In this document: positions 9,231 through 18,085 of the stretch, piece after piece
Layout of the letters: the number at the start of each line of letters is the position of its first letter
How positions within the stretch are numbered: the stretch's first letter is position 1
Assembly: GCA_902540265.1 (NCBI GenBank)
Contig: CACBLW010000008.1
Span: 1 to 53,730 of the forward strand
Reading direction: 5' to 3'
Origin: an uncultured Alphaproteobacteria bacterium
Lineage (GTDB): Bacteria > Pseudomonadota > Alphaproteobacteria > HIMB59 > GCA-002718135
DNA length: 53,730 nucleotides
The notes under the pieces: generated by a model
Database searches by the model: none
The model's input: only the letters and a program-made list of their open reading frames with translations
What the model was told of the DNA's origin: nothing
Program-made: the position numbers and the translations under genes

Positions 9231-10565
9231 ATGAAGTGTAGGTTCGCTCCTAGCCCTACAGGAAAAATACATATCGGTAATGCTAGATCAGCAATTTTGA
9301 ATTGGATTTTTTGTCAAAAAAATCAAGGTGAGTTTGTATTAAGAATTGATGATACTGATGCCAATAGGAGTTCTAAAGAATTTGAGACAAGTATCAAAGA
9401 TGATCTTAAATGGCTTGGATTAAATTGGAATTACACTTTTAATCAGTCCTCTAGACAACATATTTACAATGAGAAAATCCAAATTCTAAAACAAAAGAAA
9501 AGACTTTATCCATGTTTTGAAACAGAAGAGGAATTAGCTTTAAAGAAAAAATCTTTGTTATCATCTGGGAAACCACCTATTTATGATAGATCATCATTAA
9601 ATCTAAGTAATGAAGAAGTAGAAAAAAAAATAGAATCTGGAATCCAACCCCATTGGAGATTCAAATTAGATCATGAAAATATTAGTTGGAAAGATATCAT
9701 TAAAGGAGATGTTTCATTTGATGCAAAAAATTTGAGTGATCCTGTTTTAATTAGAGCTGATGGAACATTATTATACCATTTACCTTCAGTCATTGATGAT
9801 ATTGAAGAAAAAATTACACATATTATTAGAGGGGAAGATCACATAGCTAATACTGCTTATCATATTCAAATTTTTAAGGCTCTTGAATCTTCTATTCCAT
9901 CATTTGCTCATCATCCATTCTTAGTTGATGAAACTGGTAAGGGTTTTAGCAAAAGACTTGGAAGTCTTTCAATTGAAAATTTTAGAGAGGAAGGATACGA
10001 AAATATATCTTTACTTAATTATTTTCTTTTTATTGGTTCGAGCAGTAATATTGATCCAATCAAAGATTTAAATGAAATAGTAAAAAAATTTGATATTCAA
10101 AGCTTATCTAGATCTTCTGCTAAATTTTCAATTGAATCCTTAAGAAATCTTAATGAAAATACCATTAAATTATTTAGTTATAATGAGATTAGTCATAAGT
10201 TAAAAAATATAAAATCTAATTTTCAAAAAGAGAGTTTTTGGCGTTTTATTAAAAATAATATTTCATTTGTTAATCAAGCTAAAGAATGGGAAGAAGTAAT
10301 TACAAAAATAAATAATGCTAAAGATTTAAATATTGATGATAATTTTATTAATACGGCAGTTGATGAATTACCCGAGGGTCCTTTTGATGAAACAACATGG
10401 GATCATTGGACATCAAAAATTAACAAAAAAACTGGGCTTAAAGGAAAAGATTTATTTATGCCTTTGAGGTTAATTTTGACAGGAAAATCTCATGGACCCG
10501 AATTAAAATATCTACTACCATTATTTGATAGAGACGAAATCTTGCAAAAACTTGGAAAAATCTAG
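9231..10565 (+). CDS. gltX: Glutamate--tRNA ligase
   Basis: Class I aminoacyl-tRNA synthetase, 444 residues. The HIGH motif appears as HIGN (residues 14-17) within FAPSPTGKIHIGNARSA, and the KMSKS loop as FSKRLGS near residue 242, the form often seen in alphaproteobacterial GltX. IDDTD follows the HIGH region and IRGEDHIANT is conserved before the KMSKS loop. Many alphaproteobacteria have two GltX copies, one of which may charge tRNA-Gln as a substrate for GatCAB; the sequence alone does not say which this is. It is tightly packed between nadE and cimA. Confidence 0.92.
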   Translation: MKCRFAPSPTGKIHIGNARSAILNWIFCQKNQGEFVLRIDDTDANRSSKEFETSIKDDLKWLGLNWNYTFNQSSRQHIYNEKIQILKQKKRLYPCFETEEELALKKKSLLSSGKPPIYDRSSLNLSNEEVEKKIESGIQPHWRFKLDHENISWKDIIKGDVSFDAKNLSDPVLIRADGTLLYHLPSVIDDIEEKITHIIRGEDHIANTAYHIQIFKALESSIPSFAHHPFLVDETGKGFSKRLGSLSIENFREEGYENISLLNYFLFIGSSSNIDPIKDLNEIVKKFDIQSLSRSSAKFSIESLRNLNENTIKLFSYNEISHKLKNIKSNFQKESFWRFIKNNISFVNQAKEWEEVITKINNAKDLNIDDNFINTAVDELPEGPFDETTWDHWTSKINKKTGLKGKDLFMPLRLILTGKSHGPELKYLLPLFDRDEILQKLGKI

Positions 10566-10603
10566 TAAATTTTAATTTATACTCTATTAGCGATCTAGTA
10601 ATT

Positions 10604-12190
10604 ATGGAAGATAAAGTATATTTATTCGATACCACACTTAGAGATGGCCAGCAAACAACAGGAGTTAATTTTTCTGTTAGTGATAAAATGAATATATCCC
10701 AACATCTTGATGATTTAGGAATAGATTACATTGAAGGTGGATGGCCGGGAGCAAATCCTACCGATAATGATTTTTTTTCAAGAAATACAAAATTTTCAAA
10801 AAGTAAATTGACTGCCTTTGGTATGACAAGAAGACCAGGTAGAAGTGCAGATAACGATCCAGGATTAAATGCACTTATTAATTCAAGCGCAAGTTGCGTT
10901 TGTATTGTAGGTAAATCATCCCCATTTCAAGTAAAAAACGCTTTAGAGATATCTGAAGATGAAAATTTAAAAATGATTAGTGATAGTATTCAATCAATAA
11001 AAAATAAAAACAAAGAGCCAATTTTTGATGCAGAACATTTTTTTGATGGTTTTAAAGAAAATAAAGAGTTTGCATTGAATTGTATTAAAGCAGCATATGA
11101 CGCTGGTGCAAGATGGGTTGTGCTTTGTGATACAAATGGGGGAACTCTTCCAGATGAAATTTACAATATTGTTTCAGAAGTAGTAAAAGTTATACCAGGT
11201 CAAAATGTTGGTATACATGCTCACAATGATACTGACAATGCAGTTGCAAATGCATTAGCAGCTATTAATGCTGGAGCAAGACAGATACAGGGAACAATTA
11301 ATGGCTTAGGAGAAAGATGTGGAAATACTAATTTAATTTCCTTAATTCCATCTTTGGTTCTAAAAACAAAATATAAAACAAATATTTCAAAAGATAAGTT
11401 AAAAAATTTAATTCATATTTCTAGAACATTAAATGATATTCTTAACATGCCTTCAAGAAAAAATGCTCCATATGTTGGAGATCATGCTTTCTCTCATAAA
11501 GGTGGATTACATGCATCTGCAATAGAAAAAAATTCTTCAACTTATGAACATATTAAACCAGAAATTGTTGGTAATTCTAGAAACGTAGTAATTTCAAATC
11601 AGGCAGGAAGATCTAATATATTAAATCAATTAAATAAGATTAATATTGATCTACCTAAAAATGAAATCAACAATATCTTAGAGATTATCAAGGAAAAAGA
11701 ATCAGAAGGATATTCATTTGATACTGCTTTAGCTAGTTTTGAGCTATTAGTAAGACGTCATCTTGGTCATTTTGAGGATTTTTATAATTTAGAAAAATTT
11801 AGAGTCACAGATGAAAGAAGATGGAATGCTAAAGGTGAAATTGTTACTGAAGCAGAGGCTACGGTATTTTTAAAAGTTAAAGATTCAAATATGATGACAG
11901 TGGGTACTGGAAATGGTCCAGTAAATGCTATTGATAGTGCATTAAGAAAAGCCCTAATTGATTATTATCCTAATCTCAAAGATTTAAAGTTAACTGATTA
12001 CAAGGTTATGATTCTTTCATCAGAAAAAGGTACTGGTGCTATCACAAGAGTTTTAATTGAATCATCAGATTCCACTAATACACATTGGACAACTATTGGT
12101 GTATCTCCAAATATTATTGATGCATCTTATAGCGCTATTTTTGATAGCATTACTTTTAAGCTATTAAATGATTTAAAGAATAAAAATTGA
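10604..12190 (+). CDS. cimA: (R)-citramalate synthase (LeuA family)
   Basis: Condenses pyruvate and acetyl-CoA to citramalate, giving a threonine-independent entry to isoleucine. The 528-residue protein has the HMGL/LeuA TIM-barrel motifs LFDTTLRDGQQT at the N-terminus and the metal site VGIHAHNDTDNAVAN near residue 203. A C-terminal LeuA-like regulatory domain starts near residue 395. The segment IEGGWPGANPTD is characteristic of CimA rather than 2-isopropylmalate synthase. Its TGA stop overlaps the TTG start of the next gene by 4 bp, so the two are translationally coupled. Confidence 0.9.
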   Translation: MEDKVYLFDTTLRDGQQTTGVNFSVSDKMNISQHLDDLGIDYIEGGWPGANPTDNDFFSRNTKFSKSKLTAFGMTRRPGRSADNDPGLNALINSSASCVCIVGKSSPFQVKNALEISEDENLKMISDSIQSIKNKNKEPIFDAEHFFDGFKENKEFALNCIKAAYDAGARWVVLCDTNGGTLPDEIYNIVSEVVKVIPGQNVGIHAHNDTDNAVANALAAINAGARQIQGTINGLGERCGNTNLISLIPSLVLKTKYKTNISKDKLKNLIHISRTLNDILNMPSRKNAPYVGDHAFSHKGGLHASAIEKNSSTYEHIKPEIVGNSRNVVISNQAGRSNILNQLNKINIDLPKNEINNILEIIKEKESEGYSFDTALASFELLVRRHLGHFEDFYNLEKFRVTDERRWNAKGEIVTEAEATVFLKVKDSNMMTVGTGNGPVNAIDSALRKALIDYYPNLKDLKLTDYKVMILSSEKGTGAITRVLIESSDSTNTHWTTIGVSPNIIDASYSAIFDSITFKLLNDLKNKN

Positions 12191-12897
12191 CTCCAAAAAA
12201 CCCAAGCATAATTTTAGTTAGGCCCCAACTTCCTGAAAATATTGGAATGGTTGCTCGTGTTATGTACAACTTTGGTTTAAAAGATCTAATTGTTGTTTCG
12301 CCAAGAGATAAATGGTTAAACAATAAATCAATAAATGCAGCAAAAAAAGCAACGAAAATTATTAAGAATATTAAGGTTTATGATGATTTAGAAATTGCAC
12401 TTTCTAATTTTTCTTATGTTGTGGCCACAACGAATAGAAGAAGATATTTGGAAAAAAATTCTACTAACGATTTTAAATTCATTAAAAGAAAAATTACTGT
12501 TAATAAAAAAACAGCAATACTTTTTGGCCCTGAAAATTCAGGACTTTCAAATGAGGATTTGAGATTATCTGATATTATTTTTACTATTGAAACAAGTAGT
12601 AAAAGTAATTCATTAAACCTTTCTCATGCAGTTACTGTTTTAAGTCATAAATTATTTGAATTGAATAATTTAAAAATAACTAACTCTATTTTAATTGAAA
12701 AAGATAATATTAGTAAATATCAATTATCTAAATTTTTAAATTATGTGATTGAGAAACTTGAAAATAAAAAATTTTTTACACCAAGTGAAAAAAAAGAAAG
12801 TATGAAAAATAATATTTATAGTATTTTCACAAAAATCCCTCTTACAAAGAAAGAATTGCAGACATTATGGGGAATTACTAAAAAACTTAATAAATAA
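12187..12897 (+). CDS. trmJ: TrmJ-like tRNA/rRNA 2'-O-methyltransferase (SpoU/TrmH family)
   Basis: SPOUT-class methyltransferase, 236 residues. Motifs are RPQLPENIGMVARVMYNFG at the N-terminus (motif 1, with the catalytic-type Asn-Ile-Gly), ILFGPENSGLSNEDL near residue 115 (motif 2) and SLNLSHAVTVLSHKL near residue 138 (motif 3, knot). This pattern matches TrmJ, which methylates position 32 of tRNAs; other SpoU members remain possible. The start is a TTG at 12187 in a TTGA overlap with the cimA stop; no better ATG is available near the N-terminal motif. Confidence 0.8.
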   Translation: MTPKNPSIILVRPQLPENIGMVARVMYNFGLKDLIVVSPRDKWLNNKSINAAKKATKIIKNIKVYDDLEIALSNFSYVVATTNRRRYLEKNSTNDFKFIKRKITVNKKTAILFGPENSGLSNEDLRLSDIIFTIETSSKSNSLNLSHAVTVLSHKLFELNNLKITNSILIEKDNISKYQLSKFLNYVIEKLENKKFFTPSEKKESMKNNIYSIFTKIPLTKKELQTLWGITKKLNK

Positions 12898-12920
12898 GCC
12901 AAAAATTGAGTATATTAAAT

Positions 12921-12948
12921 TTGACATAGGACTTTAAATCACTATATA
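12921..12948 (+). promoter_or_regulatory. Predicted sigma-70 promoter of rpsD
   Basis: A perfect -35 hexamer TTGACA lies at 12921-12926, followed after 16 bp by TATATA at 12943-12948. Only 12 bases separate the -10 element from the rpsD ATG at 12961, so the transcript would have a 5' leader of roughly six bases. No Shine-Dalgarno sequence precedes the ATG, which fits that reading. Confidence 0.55.
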
Positions 12949-12960
12949 CCCCTCATAATA

Positions 12961-13581
12961 ATGACAAAAAGACATAACTCTAAATATAAAATTGATAGAA
13001 GGCTAGGTGTTAACTTGTGGGGGAGACCTAAAAGCCCTTTTAATAGAAGAAACTCAAAGCCCGGTCAGCATGGTGTACAGGGACAAAGAAAGAAACTATC
13101 AGATTATGGAAATCAGTTATTTGCTAAGCAAAAACTTAAGTTTTATTACGGTGATTTAACTGAAAGACAATTTAGGAATATTTTTAAAAAAGCTTCCAAT
13201 ATTAAAGGTGATACAAGTCAGATTTTAATTGAACTTTTAGAAAGAAGATTAGATGCTACAGTCTATAGAATGAAATTTGTACCTACAATTTTTTCAGCAA
13301 GACAGTTAGTTAATCATGGTCATGTAAAGGTCAATGGAAAAAGAGTTAACATTCCATCTTATAGTGTTAGTGATGGAGATGAAATCTCAATAAGAGATAA
13401 AAGTAAAGAAATTAACTTAATTGTAGAATCGGTTAGTTCTCAAGAAAGAGAAATTCCAGAATACTTAGAAGTTGATGTAAAAGAGTTGAAAGGTCGTTTT
13501 TTAAGAGCGCCTCTAATTCATGATGTTCCTTATCCTGTAACAATGGAACCTAACTTAGTTATTGAATATTATTCAAGATAA
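12961..13581 (+). CDS. rpsD: 30S ribosomal protein S4
   Basis: Small-subunit assembly protein that binds the 5' domain of 16S rRNA. The protein has the normal 206 residues, with the N-terminal region [35 protein letters not shown], and the S4 RNA-binding domain from about residue 93 ([12 protein letters not shown], then [18 protein letters not shown]). It is a stand-alone gene with its own promoter rather than part of the alpha operon, as in many alphaproteobacteria. Its 3' end overlaps the convergent exporter gene by 23 bp. Confidence 0.97.
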   Translation: MTKRHNSKYKIDRRLGVNLWGRPKSPFNRRNSKPGQHGVQGQRKKLSDYGNQLFAKQKLKFYYGDLTERQFRNIFKKASNIKGDTSQILIELLERRLDATVYRMKFVPTIFSARQLVNHGHVKVNGKRVNIPSYSVSDGDEISIRDKSKEINLIVESVSSQEREIPEYLEVDVKELKGRFLRAPLIHDVPYPVTMEPNLVIEYYSR

Positions 13582-14458
13582 TTTCTTTTTTATAACTATC
13601 ATAAATATAAATTATTATTCCTATCCAAATAATTATAAATGATACCAGCTTAATTTGTAAAATTTCTTCATTAAGAATAAATACTGAAGTTATAAAATGA
13701 AATGTCGGTGCTAAGTAAAATAAAACTCCAGCAAGACCTAATTGAATAAATTTTAAACCCAAATTAAAAAAAAATAATGGAAAAATCGTTACAGCTCCAG
13801 TAAGAATTAAAAATAATGATGTCTTCAAATCAATACTAAAGATACTATTTTCATTTTGCCAAAATAAATAAATTAAGTATGGGATAGATATTAAAGATAT
13901 TATGAAAGTCTCATATAGTAAACCAATTGAAGGATTAACATTAACCTGCTTTCTTAACAATCCATATATTGCCCATGAGGTTCCAATCCAAATTATTAGG
14001 AATGGAAATTGATTTAAATTAATAAATAAGAATAATATACCTGAAAACATAAGACATACTGATGCAAATTTAGGCTTAGTTATTTTCTCATTTAAAAAAG
14101 AATAACCAAGAACAATACTTATCATTGGGGTAATAAAGTAACCCATTGATGCATCTTGAACTCTTTCTTGTCCTACAGAATAAATGAAACCTGCCCAGTT
14201 ACCTGCGATAAGAAATGCTGTAATTGTTAAAATAAAAATTCTTTTTCTAGATTTAAAAATTTCAATAAAATCACTTATGTTTGAGATTAAAATTAATAAT
14301 AAAAGTAAAAAGATAAATGACCAGAAACCTCTATGAGCCACAACTTCAATAGTATCAACGTGATTTAGTTCATTAAAAAAGAGGGGTTGTGGAAGTCCCC
14401 AAAAAATTGCTGCAATACAGGAAAATATTACACCTTTTAAATAACTATTATTTAACAA
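13559..14458 (-). CDS. EamA/RarD-family drug/metabolite transporter
   Basis: Inner-membrane protein of 299 residues with about ten hydrophobic helices and two EamA-type repeats, in the RarD subgroup of the DMT superfamily ([12 protein letters not shown] near residue 39, [19 protein letters not shown] near residue 108). The substrate is unknown; relatives export amino acids or other small metabolites. It is the last gene of the minus-strand run map-purB-bolA-grxD and starts 1 bp after the grxD stop. Its end overlaps rpsD by 23 bp, with no terminator visible between the two. Confidence 0.85.
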   Translation of the reverse strand: MLNNSYLKGVIFSCIAAIFWGLPQPLFFNELNHVDTIEVVAHRGFWSFIFLLLLLILISNISDFIEIFKSRKRIFILTITAFLIAGNWAGFIYSVGQERVQDASMGYFITPMISIVLGYSFLNEKITKPKFASVCLMFSGILFLFINLNQFPFLIIWIGTSWAIYGLLRKQVNVNPSIGLLYETFIISLISIPYLIYLFWQNENSIFSIDLKTSLFLILTGAVTIFPLFFFNLGLKFIQLGLAGVLFYLAPTFHFITSVFILNEEILQIKLVSFIIIWIGIIIYIYDSYKKEIILNNIQ

Positions 14459-14459
14459 T

Positions 14460-14801
14460 TTATGATGGGTTTACGTCTATTCCATTTGTATTGAATAATT
14501 CTAATAATTCACCACTTTCAAACATTTCAGTTATGATATCACAACCACCTATAAATTCTTTCTTAACATAAAGTTGTGGTAAGGTTGGCCAATTAGAATA
14601 TTTTTTAATACCTTCTCTCATTTCATCACTCTCTAAGACATTGACAGTTCCAAATTTAACACCCACTTTATTTAATATTTCAACTACTCTTGCAGAAAAT
14701 CCACACATTGGAAATACGGGGGTACCCTTCATGAAAAGCATTACATCATTAGAATTAATTTCATTTTCTATATTTTGAGATACATGGTCGTTGTTATTCA
14801 T
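14460..14801 (-). CDS. grxD: Monothiol glutaredoxin, CGFS type (Grx4/GrxD)
   Basis: Cytoplasmic Fe-S cluster carrier of the Grx4 family, 113 residues. The monothiol active site CGFS begins at Cys33 (KGTPVFPMCGFSARVV); the cis-proline segment WPTLPQLYV and the glutathione-binding GGCDI follow. CGFS glutaredoxins form [2Fe-2S]-bridged complexes with BolA proteins, and the bolA gene lies 2 bp upstream in the same orientation, so the two products probably act together in Fe-S trafficking or iron sensing. Confidence 0.95.
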   Translation of the reverse strand: MNNNDHVSQNIENEINSNDVMLFMKGTPVFPMCGFSARVVEILNKVGVKFGTVNVLESDEMREGIKKYSNWPTLPQLYVKKEFIGGCDIITEMFESGELLELFNTNGIDVNPS

Positions 14802-14803
14802 TA

Positions 14804-15034
14804 TTACTCCGATACAGTTTTTAGCTTAAGTGCGTGCAAATCACTACCCATTTTACCATTAAAAGCATCATAAACCATCTTATGTTGTTCTACTCTTGTT
14901 TTGCCAGAAAATGATTTTGATCTTACAATAGCACTGTAATGATCACCATCACCTTTAAGATCTTCAATTTCAACAGTTGCATCTGGTATAGCTTCTTTAA
15001 TAAATTGCTCAATTTGTTCTACAGTCATTGGCAT
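14804..15034 (-). CDS. bolA: BolA family protein
   Basis: Small 76-residue BolA-fold protein (class II KH-like), with VEQIEQFIKEAIPDATVEIEDL at the N-terminus and the conserved C-terminal HALKLKTVSE ending. It is expected to bind the adjacent CGFS glutaredoxin and share a [2Fe-2S] cluster; the two genes are 2 bp apart. In related genomes, as I recall them, bolA follows purL, while here it directly follows purB. Confidence 0.93.
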   Translation of the reverse strand: MPMTVEQIEQFIKEAIPDATVEIEDLKGDGDHYSAIVRSKSFSGKTRVEQHKMVYDAFNGKMGSDLHALKLKTVSE

Positions 15035-15071
15035 AAATATAAAATAGTTCAGATATTAGAAAAAATAAAGA

Positions 15072-16365
15072 CTATTTAATTTTATTTTTAAAAATCCAAT
15101 CTATTTTCTTTAGATCATTATCATCTTTAATGATTCTTTCGATTTCTTTTGAATTTAATATTTTGTTTAATTCTCTATTTTTTTTAAAAACTAGGGAAAA
15201 ATTCTTATTATTATTCCATGTTTCCGTGGCACTTTCTTGAACAATTTTATAAGCTTGTTGTCTTTTCAGTCCTTTTTCAATTAATTTTAACATAATATTG
15301 TGAGTTCTATGTAAGCCTCCAAGCATATTCAAATTTTTCAACATATTTTTTGGATAAACTTTTAAATTCTTTATAATTCCATTTAAACGATTTAGTGCAA
15401 AATCAGTTGCAATTGTAATATCTGGAGTCATAATTCTTTCAACACTAGAATGACTAATATCTCTCTCGTGCCAAAGTACGACATTTTCTAGTGAAGGTAT
15501 TACACCACTTCTAATATATCGTGAGATACCTGTTAAGTTCTCACTCAATACCGGATTACGTTTGTGAGGCATTGCAGAAGAACCTTTTTGCTTAGAGGAA
15601 AAATTTTCTTCAACTTCTAATACCTCAGTTTTTTGTAAATTTCGAATTTCTACAGCAAATCTCTCAATAGAAGATGCTAAAATTCCTAATACTGAGAAAA
15701 AATATGCATGTCTATCTCTTGGAATTACTTGAGTTGATACATCTTCAGAATTTAGTTTAAGTTTTTTTGCTACATAATCTTGAACTCTTGGGTCTATAGA
15801 ATTGAAAGTTCCAACAGGTCCAGAAATTGCACAAACAGATACTTCGTTGATCGCTTGATCAAGTCTTTCTAAATTTCTTTTAAACTCAAAATAAAAGGAA
15901 GATAATTTTAATCCAAAAGTAATAGGTTCAGCATGTATTCCATGACTTCTTCCAATCATTAATGTGTTTTTATATTTTTTAGATTTGATTTTTAAACTTT
16001 GAATACACTCTACTAAACTTTTTTCTTATTATTTCTGAGGTTTGCTTAAGTTGTACAGAAAATGAAGTATCAATAATATCACTTGATGTTACACCAAAAT
16101 GAAAATACTTTGATGAGTCGCCAATATATTTGCTTACATTATTAATATAAGCAACAACGTCATGTTTCGTTTCTTTTTCAATTTTTTCTATTTCTTTAAC
16201 ATTGAATTTTACTTTATTTCTTATTTCTTTTGCAGCTTTTTTAGGAATAACGCCGAGTTTTGCTTGTTTTTCTGCAATCAAACACTCAATCTCTGTCCAA
16301 ATTGTAAATTTATTTTCTAATGACCAAATCTTTTCAATTTTAGGTCTATTATATCTAGGTATCAT
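15072..16365 (-). pseudogene. purB: Adenylosuccinate lyase with a one-base frameshift
   Basis: PurB acts twice in purine synthesis: SAICAR to AICAR and adenylosuccinate to AMP. The coding sequence is split. The 5' part (16365 down to 15979) encodes RYNRPKIEKIWSLENKF and the GVTSSDIIDTSF region. The 3' part (to 15072) carries MIGRSHGIHAEP and the signature GSSAMPHKRNP. In the run of six A at 16024-16019 (coding strand) one base too many shifts the frame; dropping one A gives an uninterrupted 430-residue protein of normal length joined as IIRK-SLVECIQ. Both halves are otherwise intact, so this is a very recent mutation, a slippage site, or a sequencing/assembly error. map lies 9 bp upstream and bolA 37 bp downstream. 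Confidence 0.88.
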
Positions 16366-16374
16366 TATATCTAC

Positions 16375-17169
16375 TTATACATCCTTTATTGGAAAAGCTG
16401 TATTATTTTTAGATAATGTAAATATTTCATTTCCTTCTTCTGTTATTCCAATTGTATGCTCGAATTGAGCAGATAAAGATTTATCTTTTGTTACAGCTGT
16501 CCATCCATCATTTAGTATTTTTGTTTGCCATCCACCTAAATTAATCATTGGTTCAATTGTCAAAAACATTCCAGGCTCTAACATTGGTCCTTCACCTGGC
16601 TCTCCAAAGTGTAAAACACTTGGTGGTGTATGAAATTCTTTTCCAATTCCATGACCACAAAAATCTCTTACTACAGAATAACCTTTTCCTTCTGCAAGTT
16701 TCTGAATTTTATTTCCAATATCGCCAATATGCTTACCAGGTTTAGCTTCACTAATACCAATTAATAAAGATTCATAAGTTATTTTTAAAAATTCATAATT
16801 TTTTTTATTTGTCTTGCCTGCAACAAACATTCTTGAACTATCACCATACCAACCATTTAGAATAACTGTTACATCTACATTTACTATATCGCCATCAGAT
16901 AGAATTTTTCTTTCAGAGGGAATTCCATGACAGACAACATGATTAACTGATGTACAAACTGATTTTGGGAAACCTTTATAATTTAAGGGTGCTGGTATTG
17001 CTTTGTTTTGAATAATTTGATTATGACATATATCATTTATTTCTTGAGTACTTATACCTGGAACAATCTTTTCATTCAAAGAATCTAGAACATCAGCAGC
17101 TAAAGAACCAGCTTTCCTCATGCCCTCAAAATCTTTTTTTGTATGTATTGGGATATTGTTGTTTCTCAT
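16375..17169 (-). CDS. map: Methionine aminopeptidase, type I
   Basis: Removes the initiator methionine from nascent proteins; a dinuclear-metal pita-bread enzyme of 264 residues. The metal-ligand segments are seen in order: the substrate His in SVNHVVCHGIP, Asp ligands in DIVNVDVTVILNGWYGDSSRMF, His in FCGHGIGKEFHTPP, Glu in TIEPMINLGG and Glu in QFEHTIGITEEG. There is no N-terminal zinc-finger extension, as expected for the bacterial type. It heads the minus-strand run leading to purB, and its start is divergent from cinA across 57 bp. Confidence 0.95.
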   Translation of the reverse strand: MRNNNIPIHTKKDFEGMRKAGSLAADVLDSLNEKIVPGISTQEINDICHNQIIQNKAIPAPLNYKGFPKSVCTSVNHVVCHGIPSERKILSDGDIVNVDVTVILNGWYGDSSRMFVAGKTNKKNYEFLKITYESLLIGISEAKPGKHIGDIGNKIQKLAEGKGYSVVRDFCGHGIGKEFHTPPSVLHFGEPGEGPMLEPGMFLTIEPMINLGGWQTKILNDGWTAVTKDKSLSAQFEHTIGITEEGNEIFTLSKNNTAFPIKDV

Positions 17170-17226
17170 TTAAAAAATAATTACTTACGATTAATAAATA
17201 ATATATAGAAAATATCAATTAATCAT

Positions 17227-17973
17227 ATGAGTTCTTTTACTGCAGGAGTTATTGTTATTGGTGATGAAATACTTTCTGGTAGAACTCAAGATACAAACTC
17301 AAATTATATTGCAAAAAAATTAATAGAAGCTGGAATTAAGTTAGAAGAAGTTATTGTTATTCAGGATGATAAAAAAACAATAATAGAAAACGTTTTAAAA
17401 TATAGCTTAAAATATTCTTATGTTTTCACTACTGGAGGAATTGGACCAACTCATGATGATATAACTTCAGAAAGTATATCTGAAGCCTTTAATTTACAAT
17501 ATGAAACAAATAAAATGGCTTTTGAGATTCTTGAAAATTATTATCCAAAAGGTGAATTTAATGAAAGTAGGCAAAGAATGGCGAAAATGCCATTTGGTTC
17601 AGAGCTTATTTTAAATCCAATGACTGCTGCACCAGGATTTATTGTAAAAAATATTTATGTTTTACCCGGTGTGCCAGAAATAATGCAAGTTATGTTTGAG
17701 GAATTAATGAAAAAAATTAAAAAAGGTAACCCAAAACTTATTACAACAATTAATACTAATTTATACGAAAGTAAAATTGCAAAAAATTTAAAAAATATTC
17801 AAAACAATTATACAAATGCATCAATCGGTAGTTACCCATATTTTAATCTTGCAGCTAAAACAGGTGGTGTTAACATAGTTGTTTCATCATGGGATATGAA
17901 ATCTATCCAACCAATAGTTGATGATATAACTCGGATGATTGAATTAAATGGTGGAAAAAGTTCTATAGTTTGA
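17227..17973 (+). CDS. cinA: CinA-like molybdopterin-binding-domain protein (N-terminal domain only)
   Basis: The protein has 248 residues with the competence/damage-inducible CinA N-terminal (MoCF/MogA-like) domain: VIGDEILSGRTQDTNS near residue 10, FTTGGIGPTHDD near residue 66 and NPMTAAPGF then YVLPGVPEIM near residue 140. The C-terminal pyrazine/NMN-deamidase (PncC) domain of full CinA proteins is missing, so nicotinamide-nucleotide deamidation is not supported. The related stand-alone domain has been tied to ADP-ribose pyrophosphatase activity in some bacteria; the role here is inferred only. tRNA-Leu follows after 16 bp. Confidence 0.85.
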   Translation: MSSFTAGVIVIGDEILSGRTQDTNSNYIAKKLIEAGIKLEEVIVIQDDKKTIIENVLKYSLKYSYVFTTGGIGPTHDDITSESISEAFNLQYETNKMAFEILENYYPKGEFNESRQRMAKMPFGSELILNPMTAAPGFIVKNIYVLPGVPEIMQVMFEELMKKIKKGNPKLITTINTNLYESKIAKNLKNIQNNYTNASIGSYPYFNLAAKTGGVNIVVSSWDMKSIQPIVDDITRMIELNGGKSSIV

Positions 17974-17989
17974 TATTAGTCCAAAATCA

Positions 17990-18074
17990 GGCCTCGTGGT
18001 GGAATGGTAGACACAAAGGACTTAAAATCCTTGCCCTTTTGGGAGTGCCGGTTCAAGTCCGGCCGAGGCTACCA
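17990..18074 (+). tRNA. tRNA-Leu(UAA), CCA encoded
   Basis: An 85-base class II tRNA. The acceptor arm pairs GGCCTCG (17990-17996) with CGAGGCT (18064-18070) with a G1-U72 pair as in E. coli tRNA-Leu(UAA). The D-arm is TGGTGGAATGGTAGAC. The anticodon loop within GGACTTAAAATCC gives anticodon TAA. A long variable arm follows, then the T-arm GCCGG-TTCAAGT-CCGGC. The discriminator A and encoded CCA end at 18074. The local GC content is far above that of the flanking genes. Confidence 0.95.
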
Positions 18075-18085
18075 ATCTTTAAATT

